In this document: positions 1 to 5,111 of the stretch, piece by piece
Layout: the number at the start of each line of letters is the position of its first letter
Position numbering within the stretch: the stretch's first letter is position 1
DNA from: Actinobacteria bacterium UBA7422
GTDB taxonomy: Bacteria; Actinomycetota; Actinomycetes; S36-B12
Reading direction: 5' to 3'
Assembly (NCBI GenBank): GCA_002469525.1
Contig: DKME01000133.1
Location: forward strand, 1 to 5,111
DNA length: 5,111 nucleotides
The notes under the pieces: model-generated
The model's database searches: none
What the model was told of the DNA's origin: nothing
Seen by the model: only the letters and a program-made list of their open reading frames with translations
Position numbers and translations under genes: made by a program

Positions 1-721
1 AGGGCTTGGAGTCTGCCTCACTCGGGAGTAAATCGGGTCGAAATTCCTGGGTACGCGCCCGTGACTGGTCACGTCTCCATGCTTCAATGAGTTCGTGGTT
101 ACCACTTCGAAGCACTTCTGGGACTTCGAGTCCGCGCCAAAGCAGCGGCTTGGTGAAGACCGGGCCCTCAATCAAAGAGTCGACACGCGAGAAAGAGTCG
201 TCAACAACACTTTGTGGGTTTCCCAATACCCCGGGAATCAAGCGGGCGATTGCCTCGATAATTACCAAGGCTGCGACTTCGCCGCCGGCTAGTACGTAGT
301 CACCAATGCTGACTTCTATTACTTCCCGCCACTGATCACTATCGCCATAGTGCCGTGCGACTCGGGAATCAATCCCCTCATAGCGACCGCACGCGAAAAC
401 CAAGTGTGACTCGCGGGAAAAACTTTGAGCGAGAATCTGGTCGAATGGCTGACCCGAGGGGGTGGGAATTACAAGCACTGGATTGTGATTCGACTTTTCA
501 CGGATTGAGTCAAGGGCGCTCCCCCACACGACCGGGGACATGACCATGCCGGGCCCGCCGCCATAAGGGGTGTCGTCAACACTCTTGTGCTGATCGGTCG
601 CCCAATCACGCAGGTTGTGAACGCTGACCTCAAGGATTCCAACATCCTGAGCCTTGCCCAATAACGAGAGTTTGAGTGGGTCTAAATATGTTGGAAAGAG
701 TGAAACAACATCAATATTCAC
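1..721 (-). CDS. trmD: tRNA (guanine37-N1)-methyltransferase TrmD, 3' end cut by window edge
   Basis: TrmD methylates N1 of G37 next to the anticodon of tRNAs reading CNN codons, using S-adenosylmethionine, and so prevents +1 frameshifting; it acts in the cytosol as a homodimer. I translated the frame by hand: 240 codons are open from a GTG at 721-719 to the window edge. The N-terminus reads MNIDVVSLFPTYLDPL, the usual TrmD opening. Family motifs follow: DDTPYGGGPGMVM near residue 60, CGRYEGID at 111-118 (trefoil-knot SAM site), SIGDYVLAGGE near 140, R160 in ARLIPGVLG and D175 in DDSF. R160 and D175 keep the 15-residue spacing of E. coli R154 and catalytic D169. The C-terminal domain ends in SGNHELIEAWRRDQ and then a tail; probably only a few residues are missing. 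The GTG lies inside the last codons of rimM (11-nt overlap), with AGGA at 733-730 as a plausible ribosome binding site. Confidence 0.97.
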   Translation of the reverse strand, partial: MNIDVVSLFPTYLDPLKLSLLGKAQDVGILEVSVHNLRDWATDQHKSVDDTPYGGGPGMVMSPVVWGSALDSIREKSNHNPVLVIPTPSGQPFDQILAQSFSRESHLVFACGRYEGIDSRVARHYGDSDQWREVIEVSIGDYVLAGGEVAALVIIEAIARLIPGVLGNPQSVVDDSFSRVDSLIEGPVFTKPLLWRGLEVPEVLRSGNHELIEAWRRDQSRARTQEFRPDLLPSEADSKP

Positions 722-1229
722 TTGGTGCGTCCTGTGCGAGTAGGCCCTCCGGTGGGTCAATCACAATCAATTTTTTGTCGATATCAATCGTGGGCACAAT
801 TGACTCGACAAATGGGATCAAGAACTCTGCTGAGTCCTTAACAACAACAAGCATCTCTTGACTTGGAAGGTGCAACACCTCCGTCACAATTCCAACCTCT
901 TCACCAGAAAGAGTTTGGACCTCACAGCCCTTTAGATTCGAGTCGTAGTACTCGCCGCTCTGCGTGGGAACTTCAGCATCGGGGCGATCAACGATCAAAA
1001 TGCTATTTCGTAATTCTTCAGCGTCATTGCGCGTGTCAATTCCCAAAAACTTTAGTAGCAACCGACCGCTATGCCAGTGGAAACTCGAAACAATTAGATC
1101 CGAGCCATTTTCTCGACGTAGCGTTGTTCCGGGTGCGAACCGAAGCTCGGGTTCATCGGTGCGAACCTCAATGGTGACCTCGCCGCGAATCCCGTGTGGT
1201 TTGCCAATTCGGCCAACCGTTACCTGCAC
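711..1229 (-). CDS. rimM: 16S rRNA processing / 30S maturation factor RimM
   Basis: RimM binds the 30S head through S19 and assists late 16S rRNA processing and 30S assembly. The 172-residue protein has the normal family length. Its N-terminal RimM barrel starts with VGRIGKPHGIRGEV (residues 5-18) and holds LLLKFLGID (57-65) and AEELR (70-74). The C-terminal PRC-type barrel starts at GEYYDSNLKG (92-101); the Tyr94-Tyr95 pair matches the conserved aromatic pair important for ribosome binding. The barrel continues through VLHLPSQEML (118-127) and FLIPFVESIVP (136-146), ending in VIDPPEGLL (156-164). The start is GTG at 1229-1227, the only start that gives the full VGRIGKPHG motif. It lies 4 nt after the khpA stop, and no purine-rich ribosome binding site is visible, so translation probably depends on ribosomes finishing khpA. 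The last codons overlap trmD. Confidence 0.97.
   Translation of the reverse strand: MQVTVGRIGKPHGIRGEVTIEVRTDEPELRFAPGTTLRRENGSDLIVSSFHWHSGRLLLKFLGIDTRNDAEELRNSILIVDRPDAEVPTQSGEYYDSNLKGCEVQTLSGEEVGIVTEVLHLPSQEMLVVVKDSAEFLIPFVESIVPTIDIDKKLIVIDPPEGLLAQDAPSEY
730..733 (-). promoter_or_regulatory. Candidate trmD ribosome binding site inside rimM
   Basis: The transcript strand reads AGGA, ending 8 nt before the trmD GTG at 721, within the last codons of rimM. The match is short, but the spacing fits and it supports the overlapping GTG start. Confidence 0.5.
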
Positions 1230-1233
1230 GTGG

Positions 1234-1482
1234 TTAGCGCTCGGCAGCGTCGAGGAAGTCGATTCGAACTCCGCGACCTTCGTTGATTGCCGTTACTACC
1301 GTGCGCAGCGCAGTTGCAGTGCGGCCCGATCGACCGATCACGCGACCCATGTCAGCTGGATTCACTCGCACGTCAAGTGACTTGCCTGACTTTCCTCGAC
1401 GGTCAGCGCGAGATGTCACGCTGACGTCGTCGGGATTGTCCACAATTCCACGAACGAGGTGGGCCAAAGCGTCTTCAAGCAT
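1234..1482 (-). CDS. khpA: KH-domain RNA-binding protein KhpA
   Basis: This is a small single-KH protein of the KhpA (YlqC) family. In Firmicutes such proteins bind RNA, often with a KhpB/Jag/EloR partner, and influence cell elongation and small-RNA biology; the role in this organism is inferred only from family and position. The protein has 82 residues, the usual size. The N-terminus MLEDALAHLVRGIVDNPDDV is characteristic, and VIGRSGRTA (48-56) contains the GXXG RNA-binding loop (Gly50-Arg-Ser-Gly53). A basic stretch, RADRRGKSGKS (25-35), sits between the first strands. The ATG at 1482-1480 shares one base with the rpsP stop (TAATG), a classic arrangement for translational coupling. A ribosome binding site AAGGAAG lies 10 nt upstream, inside a small hairpin described separately. 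The position between rpsP and rimM is the standard one in Gram-positive bacteria. Confidence 0.95.
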   Translation of the reverse strand: MLEDALAHLVRGIVDNPDDVSVTSRADRRGKSGKSLDVRVNPADMGRVIGRSGRTATALRTVVTAINEGRGVRIDFLDAAER

Positions 1483-2060
1483 TAGGAAGTTTCTTCCTTG
1501 GGTGCCTCTTCGCTCTTGGAATCCTGGTGAATGAGCTCTTCAACCTTTTCCTCGATTGCCTCAGCAACGTGCTCTGCGGCATGTGCAACAGCTTCAACGG
1601 CCTCTTCAACTTTCTCAGCTACGGTTTCAACAACGTCAACAACCGCGTCTACAGCTTCCTTGACTACGCCTTCTTCTTTGACTTCAAGCTTCTTGGGCTT
1701 AGTTGTCTTGGGCGCATTTGCTGCCTCAGTCACTGCGGCTTCGTAGGCCAAAACTTTGCTTACCTTGGGTGGTGCAACCTGGAGTGTTCCTTCAGCGCCT
1801 GGAAGACCCTTGAACTTCTGCCAGTCACCGGTCACCTTAAGAATCGCTTCAACGGCGGAAGTCGGCTGAGCGCCAACGCTCAGCCAATACTGGGCGCGGT
1901 CAGACTTGACCTGCATGATGCTGGGGTTTGAGACCGGCTGATAAATGCCGATTTCTTCTATTGCCCGACCGTTACGAGCGGTGCGTGAATCTGCAACCAC
2001 AATCCGGTACTGGGGGGCGTGAATCTTTCCGACTCTTTTAAGCTTGATTTTTACGGCCAC
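1482..2060 (-). CDS. rpsP: 30S ribosomal protein S16 with long acidic C-terminal tail
   Basis: S16 is an early-assembling small-subunit protein that contacts the 5' domain of 16S rRNA. Residues 1-80 form the conserved core: MAVKIKLKRVGKIHAPQYRI at the start, then VVADSRTARNGRAIEEIGIY (21-40) and WLSVGAQPTSAV (59-70). The protein has 192 residues, against about 80-90 in most bacteria; extended tails are known in Actinobacteria, but this one is long. After a linker (81-117) and a Lys-rich patch (118-128) comes an uninterrupted Ala/Val/Glu-rich segment (about 129-180) with no proline or glycine after Gly131, predicted to be one amphipathic helix. It ends in the acidic SKSEEAPKEETS. The start is GTG at 2060-2058, chosen because it gives the canonical MAVKIKLKR and has AGAGGAG 11 nt upstream. 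An in-frame GTG at 2108 would add 16 residues foreign to the family and is rejected. Confidence 0.97.
   Translation of the reverse strand: MAVKIKLKRVGKIHAPQYRIVVADSRTARNGRAIEEIGIYQPVSNPSIMQVKSDRAQYWLSVGAQPTSAVEAILKVTGDWQKFKGLPGAEGTLQVAPPKVSKVLAYEAAVTEAANAPKTTKPKKLEVKEEGVVKEAVDAVVDVVETVAEKVEEAVEAVAHAAEHVAEAIEEKVEELIHQDSKSEEAPKEETS
1484..1498 (-). promoter_or_regulatory. Hairpin enclosing the khpA ribosome binding site
   Basis: On the transcript strand AGGAAG, AAA and CTTCCT follow in order, a perfect 6-bp inverted repeat with a 3-nt loop. The left arm is most of AAGGAAG (1499-1493), the khpA ribosome binding site; the right arm runs to the rpsP stop. If formed, the stem would block initiation at khpA until a ribosome finishing rpsP opens it. 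The stem is short and its stability is uncertain; the base pairing is seen directly, the control role is inferred. Confidence 0.45.
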
Positions 2061-2071
2061 GGTGGGCTTTT

Positions 2072-2078
2072 CTCCTCT
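2072..2078 (-). promoter_or_regulatory. rpsP ribosome binding site
   Basis: The transcript strand reads AGAGGAG, a strong anti-16S match, ending 11 nt before the GTG at 2060. The spacing is slightly long. It fixes the rpsP start and argues against the upstream in-frame GTG at 2108, which would place this site inside the coding region. Confidence 0.8.
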
Positions 2079-2142
2079 AAATGAATGGGTGATCCGAAAG
2101 TGCCACACGTGGGGACATGTAACTCAGTCGGTTCCTGCGGAT

Positions 2143-2180
2143 TTACTCAAAGTTGGTTGAGAGGGACCAACCGTGAGTAA
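2143..2180. repeat. 38-nt imperfect inverted repeat upstream of rpsP
   Basis: The outer arms TTACTCA / TGAGTAA (7 bp) and inner arms GTTGGT / ACCAAC (6 bp) share one centre of symmetry. Two-nt joints separate them, and an 8-nt loop lies at 2158-2165. Read as rpsP-strand RNA, one of the two joint positions can form a G-U pair, giving a nearly continuous 15-position stem. It lies 83-120 nt before the rpsP start and 51 nt after the ffh stop. No T-run follows on either strand. It could be an atypical ffh terminator, an rpsP leader structure or a protein-binding dyad; the sequence does not decide. Confidence 0.7.
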
Positions 2181-2230
2181 TAGCGTCATAATGCTACCCG
2201 ACACTCAATTGCTTGCGGCTCCGACCCGGT

Positions 2231-3742
2231 CTATTGCAGTAGTTTTTTGAGTTCAGGCGGGAGTGAGCCCAAATCTGGCGGTGACAGTGGATCTTGATCA
2301 ACCGCGCCTACACCAGCACGTTTTGCCGGATTCCCACTTCTTCCCTTTGCACCCTTTGCTGCCTTCTGGCTTTTGGGCTGCTTCCCTTTCGACTTCTTTC
2401 CCCCACCCATCCCGGGCATACCAGCCATTCCCGGCATGCCGCCCTTGCCCATCTGTTTCATCATTTTCTGGGCTTGGGCGAACCGCTCAATGAGGTTGTT
2501 CACGTCCGCGACCTTTGAGCCTGATCCAGCGGCGATTCGGGCTCTGCGTGATCCATTGAGGATTTTTGGGTCATTCCGCTCAGCAGGGGTCATTGATTGG
2601 ATGATGGCCGCAACACGATCCAGCTCACGTTCATCTACCTGGTCTAGTTGGGCTTTCATGTCCCCCATGCCTGGAAGCATGCCCATGAGTTTGCCGATCG
2701 AACCCATTTTCTTAACTGCCTGCATCTGTTCCAGAAAGTCATCGAGGGTGAAGTCTTCGCCTTGGGCAACTTTTGCTGAGAAACGCTCTGCGCTGTCAGC
2801 ATCAAATGCTCGCTCAGCCTGTTCAATCAGTGACATGAGGTCCCCCATGTCAAGGATTCGAGATGCCATGCGGTCTGGGTGGAAAACTTCAAAGTCTTCA
2901 ATCTTTTCGCCCGTTGATCCGAACATGATCGGGCGCCCAACAACTGAGACGATCGATAGAGCCGCGCCACCGCGTGCATCACCATCAAGTTTCGTGAGAA
3001 CAACAGCGTCGAAACCAACTTGGCGCTCAAATTCAAGCGCCGTATTCACCGCGTCTTGACCAATCATTGCGTCGACCACAAACAGGACGTTTTCAGGTTG
3101 AACCGCTTCACGAACACCTACCAGTTCGGTCATGAGGTTACTGTCTATTGCTAGCCGGCCAGCGGTGTCCACAATCACTACGTCGTGCAATTTGTCAATG
3201 GCGAACTGCTTGCCGGCTCGAGCGACTGCTACTGGATCCCCAACGCCGTTGCCTGGTTCTGGGGCGAACGTGGGGACACCTGCCCGCTCTCCTACGACCT
3301 TAAGTTGGTCAACTGCATTGGGTCGCTGCAAATCTGCAGCAACTAAAACCGGTGTGTGGCCTTGACTTGTCAAATGCTTTGCAAGCTTGCCGGCCAGAGT
3401 GGTCTTACCTGCACCTTGAAGACCAGTAAGCAGGATGACGGTCGGACCTGTTTTGGCAAGGACGAGTGGCCGAGTTTCCCCACCGAGAATCGCAATCAAT
3501 TCTTCGTTGACAATCTTGATTACCTGTTGGGCTGGGTTGAGCGCTCCCGTGACTTCAGCAGAAAGCGCTCGGGTTTTCACGTCGGCACAAAATGCCTGAA
3601 CCACCGGGAGGGCGACATCGGCCTCGAGCAGTGCCGTTCTAATCTCTTTCACCGTTGCATCAATATCGGATTCACTGAGTCGACCTTTGCCCTTGAGGCC
3701 CTTAAAAGTGGCCCCTAGCCGATCTGACAACGTTGCAAACAA
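2231..3742 (-). CDS. ffh: Signal recognition particle GTPase Ffh (SRP54)
   Basis: Ffh binds 4.5S/SRP RNA and signal sequences of nascent chains and docks ribosomes to the membrane through the FtsY receptor in a GTP-dependent cycle. From the chosen start it has 503 residues. The N domain (about 1-90) opens with MFATLSDRLGATFKGLKGKG. The G domain carries the P-loop GLQGAGKTT (107-115), AADLQRP (135-141), DTAGR (192-196) and TKLDGDARGG (250-259). The Met-rich M domain (about 290-430) holds the signal-peptide groove and the SRP-RNA contact SRRARIAAGSG (398-408). A low-complexity tail follows: Met/Gly/Pro repeats (434-448), a Lys-rich stretch and the end PPELKKLLQ. I chose the TTG at 3742 because it gives the canonical FATLSDRL terminus and has AAGGAG 6 nt upstream; an earlier TTG at 3757 would start at the edge of that site. 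The gene begins 44 bp after the glnD stop. Confidence 0.97.
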   Translation of the reverse strand: MFATLSDRLGATFKGLKGKGRLSESDIDATVKEIRTALLEADVALPVVQAFCADVKTRALSAEVTGALNPAQQVIKIVNEELIAILGGETRPLVLAKTGPTVILLTGLQGAGKTTLAGKLAKHLTSQGHTPVLVAADLQRPNAVDQLKVVGERAGVPTFAPEPGNGVGDPVAVARAGKQFAIDKLHDVVIVDTAGRLAIDSNLMTELVGVREAVQPENVLFVVDAMIGQDAVNTALEFERQVGFDAVVLTKLDGDARGGAALSIVSVVGRPIMFGSTGEKIEDFEVFHPDRMASRILDMGDLMSLIEQAERAFDADSAERFSAKVAQGEDFTLDDFLEQMQAVKKMGSIGKLMGMLPGMGDMKAQLDQVDERELDRVAAIIQSMTPAERNDPKILNGSRRARIAAGSGSKVADVNNLIERFAQAQKMMKQMGKGGMPGMAGMPGMGGGKKSKGKQPKSQKAAKGAKGRSGNPAKRAGVGAVDQDPLSPPDLGSLPPELKKLLQ

Positions 3743-3748
3743 AACTGG

Positions 3749-3754
3749 CTCCTT
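3749..3754 (-). promoter_or_regulatory. ffh ribosome binding site (decides a TTG start)
   Basis: The transcript strand reads AAGGAG, then six bases, then TTG at 3742-3740. This strong site at ideal spacing supports TTG 3742 over the in-frame TTG at 3757, which lies immediately 5' of the site and so could not use it. Confidence 0.8.
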
Positions 3755-3786
3755 CAACTCTGGCGCAATCCATTAAGGATCAATAA

Positions 3787-5111
3787 TTACTCTAGGGTAA
3801 CGGGCGAGTGCGCTGGTGTTGGCGTAAGTTCACTCTCGATCGCGTAAATCAGGGATTTTGCACTGGCCTTGGTTAGTTCCTTCCCATTTCCTTCTCTAAT
3901 AAAGAACACATCAACCGTGTCCACCCCCAGGGTTGAAATCTTCGCCCCGGTCACTTGAACTCCAACTCGGGAAATGCACGTAGCAATTCGATATAACAAA
4001 GCAGGGGAATCAGAAGCTCGGACTTCTAACACGACTTGCGAATCTGACACTCGATCAATCCCAATGTAGGGGCGAGTCGGGTTCATTCCAGCATGCTTCT
4101 TCGCATTATTCGCACTTCGTTTATCCAGCGCGCCAGCCAAGTCAAAGTAACCCGCAAGCGTGCGAGACAGGTCAGTGAGCAAAGCCGCTTGGGCTGGTGG
4201 TTCTCCGAAAAGTGGTCGAATCAACCATTGCTGGACAGCTCGATCCCCCACCGTAGTTATCTTCGCCGCGCGAACCTCAAGTCGATTCAATGCAAGGACA
4301 CCTGCGACTTTTGCCATAAGTCCAATTTGGTCGGGCGCTCCGACGGTGACACGGTAGCCAACATTTTCACGGCTGACGTCAAGGAACAAACCTGGCGCCT
4401 CTGACGCCAGCACTTGAGCAGGTGTCAAGGAGGAGGGCAAGATGGGATGCACCGTTCCTTCAAAATACCGTCGCACCCTATGAGCTAAATCGGTCATGAG
4501 GCCCTCGCGCCACTTGGAGCGAAGTGAAGGACCGGTTGCCCGCCCGTCGGCCAAACTCAAAGCCAGGAGCAAGTCAAGTGTGTAGGCGTCCTTCACTGTC
4601 AGCGCTACCGCTGCGATCACCTCTGGGTCATCTAAATCTCGCTTAGTTGCGATTTCAGGGAGGAAGAGATGCAGCAAGACCAATCGAGATAACAACTTCG
4701 TTTCCTTGGAGTCAAAACCCATGCGCGGCGCGATTACCTCTGTCATGCGCGCACCGATATCGCTGTGATCCCCACCCTGACATTTTCCGATGTCGTGAAG
4801 GAGCGCGGCGACGAGCAGCAGGTCTGGTCGGTCGACTGAGCGAACCAATCCCTTCGCCTGAATCACACACTCGAGTAGGTGACGATCCACCGTAAATTCA
4901 TGAAGGGCATTGAACTGTGGGGCTGAGCGCACTCGCGTCCATTCAGGAAACCACGCTTCAATGATTCCGTATTGTTCAAGCGACTCCCACGTTGCGAGTA
5001 AACCCGAATCAGAACCAAGTAAAGAAACAAATGACTCGCGAATTTCCCGACTCCACGGTGTTGGAATCGGCGTGGCTGATTCTAGAAGAGCCGGTGCCAT
5101 GGGCTTCTGTG
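3787..5111 (-). CDS. glnD: PII protein nucleotidyltransferase/removing enzyme GlnD, 5' end outside window
   Basis: GlnD senses glutamine and reversibly nucleotidylates the PII protein. In Proteobacteria this is uridylylation; in studied actinobacteria such as Corynebacterium and Streptomyces it is adenylylation of GlnK. About 441 codons are visible; the frame stays open past the ATG at 5100, so that ATG is internal and the N-terminal nucleotidyltransferase domain lies beyond the window. Counting from that Met, the HD domain spans about 60-190. Its metal/catalytic residues are in place: His74 (VDRH), His102-Asp103 (LLHDIGK), His112 (GGDHSD) and Asp185 (LADGRAT). This suggests the nucleotide-removing activity is kept. 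Two ACT domains follow, about 248-325 (VGAPDQIGLMAKVAGVL) and 357-425 (VRASDSPALLYRIATCI), the glutamine-sensing part. The stop is TAA at 3789-3787. The location next to ffh matches the actinobacterial amtB-glnK-glnD-ffh order; the upstream partners are not visible. Confidence 0.95.
   Translation of the reverse strand, partial: QKPMAPALLESATPIPTPWSREIRESFVSLLGSDSGLLATWESLEQYGIIEAWFPEWTRVRSAPQFNALHEFTVDRHLLECVIQAKGLVRSVDRPDLLLVAALLHDIGKCQGGDHSDIGARMTEVIAPRMGFDSKETKLLSRLVLLHLFLPEIATKRDLDDPEVIAAVALTVKDAYTLDLLLALSLADGRATGPSLRSKWREGLMTDLAHRVRRYFEGTVHPILPSSLTPAQVLASEAPGLFLDVSRENVGYRVTVGAPDQIGLMAKVAGVLALNRLEVRAAKITTVGDRAVQQWLIRPLFGEPPAQAALLTDLSRTLAGYFDLAGALDKRSANNAKKHAGMNPTRPYIGIDRVSDSQVVLEVRASDSPALLYRIATCISRVGVQVTGAKISTLGVDTVDVFFIREGNGKELTKASAKSLIYAIESELTPTPAHSPVTLE

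Larger units (their letters stand above)
2061..2230 (-). other. ffh-rpsP intergenic region
   Basis: This 170-bp gap is the only substantial non-coding DNA in the window and the natural place for an rpsP promoter and leader. It holds a 38-nt inverted repeat (2143-2180) and the rpsP ribosome binding site. I looked on the minus strand for a sigma-A-type promoter. The only TANNNT match is TAGCAT (2196-2191), and it has no recognisable -35 hexamer 16-18 nt upstream. TTGAGT occurs at 2208-2203 without a good -10 at proper spacing. I see no hairpin followed by a T-run, so no canonical terminator after ffh. Whether rpsP-trmD is transcribed separately or by read-through from ffh is open. Confidence 0.6.

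Noticed and set aside
1527..1931. Plus-strand open frames (134 and 71 codons) opposite the rpsP tail
   Set aside because: They are antisense shadows of the repetitive Ala/Val/Glu codons of S16; the products are Ser/Thr/Ala or Phe/Leu/Asn-rich with no family features, and the minus-strand S16 frame is certain.
2061..2108. Longer S16 start at the GTG at 2108
   Set aside because: It would add 16 residues not found in the family and place the strong AGAGGAG site inside the coding region; the GTG at 2060 gives the canonical N-terminus.
2191..2208. Possible rpsP promoter around TAGCAT and TTGAGT
   Set aside because: The two elements overlap in spacing that does not fit a -10/-35 pair, and neither has a proper partner, so no promoter is called.
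2373..3059. 228-codon plus-strand open frame inside ffh
   Set aside because: It is long but fully antisense to ffh; the translation is Ser/Arg/Pro-rich without recognisable domains, as expected from reading conserved ffh codons backwards.
3743..3757. Earlier ffh start at TTG 3757
   Set aside because: It encodes five extra residues over the ribosome binding site itself; TTG 3742 has AAGGAG at 6-nt spacing and gives the usual FATLSDRL start.
3743..3786. Terminator or promoter between glnD and ffh
   Set aside because: The 44-bp gap has no stem followed by a T-run and no convincing promoter hexamers; co-transcription is the default reading.
3787..5100. A complete stand-alone HD-ACT-ACT protein starting at ATG 5100
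   Set aside because: The frame continues open past that ATG to the window edge and the content is the normal C-terminal half of GlnD, so truncation by the window is the simpler explanation.

Overview
The window is a piece of core bacterial chromosome with six protein genes, all on the minus strand and so transcribed from right to left. The gene order glnD - ffh - rpsP - khpA - rimM - trmD is the arrangement typical of Actinobacteria. Base composition looks moderate (near half GC by eye), with less third-position GC bias than Streptomyces or Mycobacterium. I therefore infer an actinobacterium of low to medium GC, possibly a streamlined aquatic lineage. Genus cannot be resolved from the sequence. 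There are no mobile elements, CRISPR arrays, tRNAs or rRNAs.

Layout in transcription order. (1) 5111-3787: the 3' part of glnD, the PII nucleotidyl-transferring/removing enzyme, with its HD domain and both ACT domains; the nucleotidyltransferase domain lies outside the window. (2) 3742-2231: ffh, the signal recognition particle GTPase, starting at a TTG 44 bp after glnD. (3) 2230-2061: a 170-bp intergenic stretch, the only sizeable non-coding DNA here, carrying a 38-nt imperfect inverted repeat. (4) 2060-1482: rpsP, ribosomal protein S16, with a long acidic helical C-terminal tail. (5) 1482-1234: khpA, a small KH-domain RNA-binding protein, whose ATG shares one base with the rpsP stop. (6) 1229-711: rimM, a 30S maturation factor, 4 nt after khpA. 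(7) 721-1: trmD, the tRNA m1G37 methyltransferase, overlapping the end of rimM by 11 nt and cut at the window edge just before its C-terminus.

The tight junctions from rpsP to trmD (1-nt overlap, 4-nt gap, 11-nt overlap) point to one translation-linked transcript making a 30S protein, a small RNA chaperone, a 30S assembly factor and a reading-frame-maintenance tRNA methylase. Ffh sits just upstream and adds co-translational protein targeting; glnD handles nitrogen signalling and is linked by conserved gene order rather than by function. Four of the five start codons in the window are not ATG (TTG for ffh; GTG for rpsP, rimM and trmD).

I see no new system. The points most worth a second look are the S16 tail, whose hydrophobic residues follow an 18-residue (5-turn) period, the inverted repeat upstream of rpsP, and a small hairpin that would hide the khpA ribosome binding site.
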